Source: Hybos culiciformis
Lineage: Eukaryota; Arthropoda; Insecta; Diptera; Hybotidae
Reading direction: 5' to 3'
Assembly: GCA_964007475.1 (NCBI GenBank)
Contig: OZ023273.1
Span: 36,206,436-36,270,435, forward strand
DNA length: 64,000 bases
Shown here: positions 63,034 to 64,000 of the stretch, piece after piece
How positions within the stretch are numbered: position 1 is the first letter of the stretch
Layout: the number at the start of each line of letters is the position of its first letter
Program-made: the position numbers and the translations under genes
The notes under the pieces: generated by a model
Told to the model about the DNA's origin: nothing
Seen by the model: the letters and a program-made list of their open reading frames with translations, nothing else
Databases searched by the model: none

Positions 63034-64000
63034 CAGCAACTCGTTCAGCATTATCAATTGTACAGATTTTCATGCTTTCAACGACTCCCTTCACCGATTC
63101 ATGCTCCAACATAGCGTATTCACCATCTGTATTCTGTCTAATGATAATAATGTCAACATCTTTATGATGAGCTGGAATACCTGGATATGATTTGCAATGA
63201 ACAACATTAACATACAAATCTAATTCATTACGAATGGCCACGTTACGTGATGTAGCATCTAATGCTTCAGATTTTGTTTCGATATTGCCTTTAATAGCTA
63301 TACCATTACGTTTAATTGATGTGATGGCATAATCTAAGTCGTCATTACCTTCTGTACTAGGATTTACTTCAATAACTTCAAAATCAACTGGTGCTCCAAT
63401 AAATTTAAAAATATCACGTACATATTTCATTAATTCTGGTCCAATGCCACCACCTTAAAATTTAAGAAGAAATGCAACAAATTAGAAAATTATAAATTAG
63501 AAAAAAAAAATCAAAGGACAATTTTTACCTGGAAGCATCGTTACTGCGTGACGTCCTCCGTATTGAGCATTTGGTATACCTGGGTGTCCAGTCTTGAAAG
63601 TAATATAGAGTTCATTATTTTAGTGAGAAATAAACTTAATATTAATGTACCTAGTATACATATAGAATTAAAATATACTCTGGTTCATATTTTTCGATGT
63701 TTAATTCAAAAACTTACGATGTGGTAATTTCAAATAAATTTCATTTATCTACATACCACGTACGTACCAGAAGCCTTTGATATTTTTTACTTTGCGTAAG
63801 AAACTCATAGGAGCAGTGTAGGTACACCGCACCACATAGTATAAAAATGTATCAAAACTTGTTGGTTACATGCACATGATTAAAAAAGTTAATAACTATT
63901 CGAATGGCTTGCAGAACCTAAAATCTGATAATGTTTACACCTAAAAGCTGAATATTAAACTTACAATCTTTTTCTGTACTGTTGCCTTAATATGAGCCTT
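63034..64000 (-). CDS. Idh3g: isocitrate dehydrogenase [NAD] subunit gamma-like, partial
   Basis: Exons on the minus strand are 64000-63965 (cut by the window edge), 63592-63529 and 63453 to about 63034. Donors are GTAAGT and GTAAAA, acceptors TTTCAAG and TTTAAG, and the phases agree. The product reads KAHIKATVQKKI, then TGHPGIPNAQYGGRHAVTML, then PGGGIGPELM. It continues through GNIETKSEALD and LDLYVNVVHCKSYPG to NTDGEYAMLEHESVKGVVES. These are hallmarks of the mitochondrial NAD-dependent IDH3 regulatory gamma subunit (tricarboxylic-acid cycle), in its insect form. The third exon would end after AERVA with the weak donor G/GTTGTTGG, which is the start of a duplicated 14-bp word (63001-63014, 63020-63033). 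The family's second half (VHKANIMK region, metal and nucleotide residues) is not found in the window. It is a truncated copy, a chimera, or an intact gene with remote exons. Confidence 0.8.

Noticed and set aside
1..64000. tRNA or rRNA genes
   Set aside because: I looked for GGTTCGA-type T-arm boxes and cloverleaf context and found none convincing. A hit at about 7536 (AGGTTCGATTA) lacks the rest of a tRNA.

Overview
The window looks like insect nuclear DNA. It is extremely A+T rich (about four fifths by eye), has short introns with GT..AG borders, is peppered with DNA-transposon MITEs, and at its right edge carries exons whose protein resembles the insect mitochondrial NAD-isocitrate dehydrogenase gamma subunit. 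I cannot place the species more narrowly. Nothing suggests bacteria: there are no operons, Shine-Dalgarno sites or compact genes.

Layout. 1-39444 is a gene desert holding non-autonomous elements and simple repeats. These are a 31-bp minisatellite (8.4 kb), a hAT MITE with perfect 8-bp target duplications (8712-9050), a cluster of three more inverted-repeat elements (9.7-10.8 kb, one with a perfect 8-bp duplication), a perfect 104-bp tandem duplication (12.5 kb), a retroelement-like tail (19.1 kb) and an older hAT-like element (27.5-28.2 kb). 39445-46159 is the centrepiece: an apparently intact 6.7-kb CACTA-like (CMC/EnSpm-type) transposon with CACTG termini flanked by TATA. It has dense AACGCA/TGCGTT subterminal repeats, an Inr+DPE promoter, an 848-aa single-exon transposase and a second four-exon gene (530 aa) on the same strand. 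A splice donor lies just before the transposase ATG and a splice acceptor just after its stop. The transposase may therefore be the retained intron of the second gene's transcript, which would parallel tnpD/tnpA of maize En/Spm. A 119-bp foldback and a tandem repeat lie inside the 3' part.

46164-61.4 kb is again non-coding, with three or four more foldback/TIR elements, a SINE- or LINE-like fragment and one doubtful secreted-protein exon (59410-59689, minus). At 61.7-64 kb on the minus strand are three well-defined exons of an Idh3g-like gene, running off the window edge. After the residues AERVA the family's second half is absent. Instead a Ser/Thr-rich exon and two further exons follow in mutually compatible phases, ending in a stop. 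This may be a chimeric or truncated Idh3g copy, or two genes lying end to end. Only transcript data can decide.
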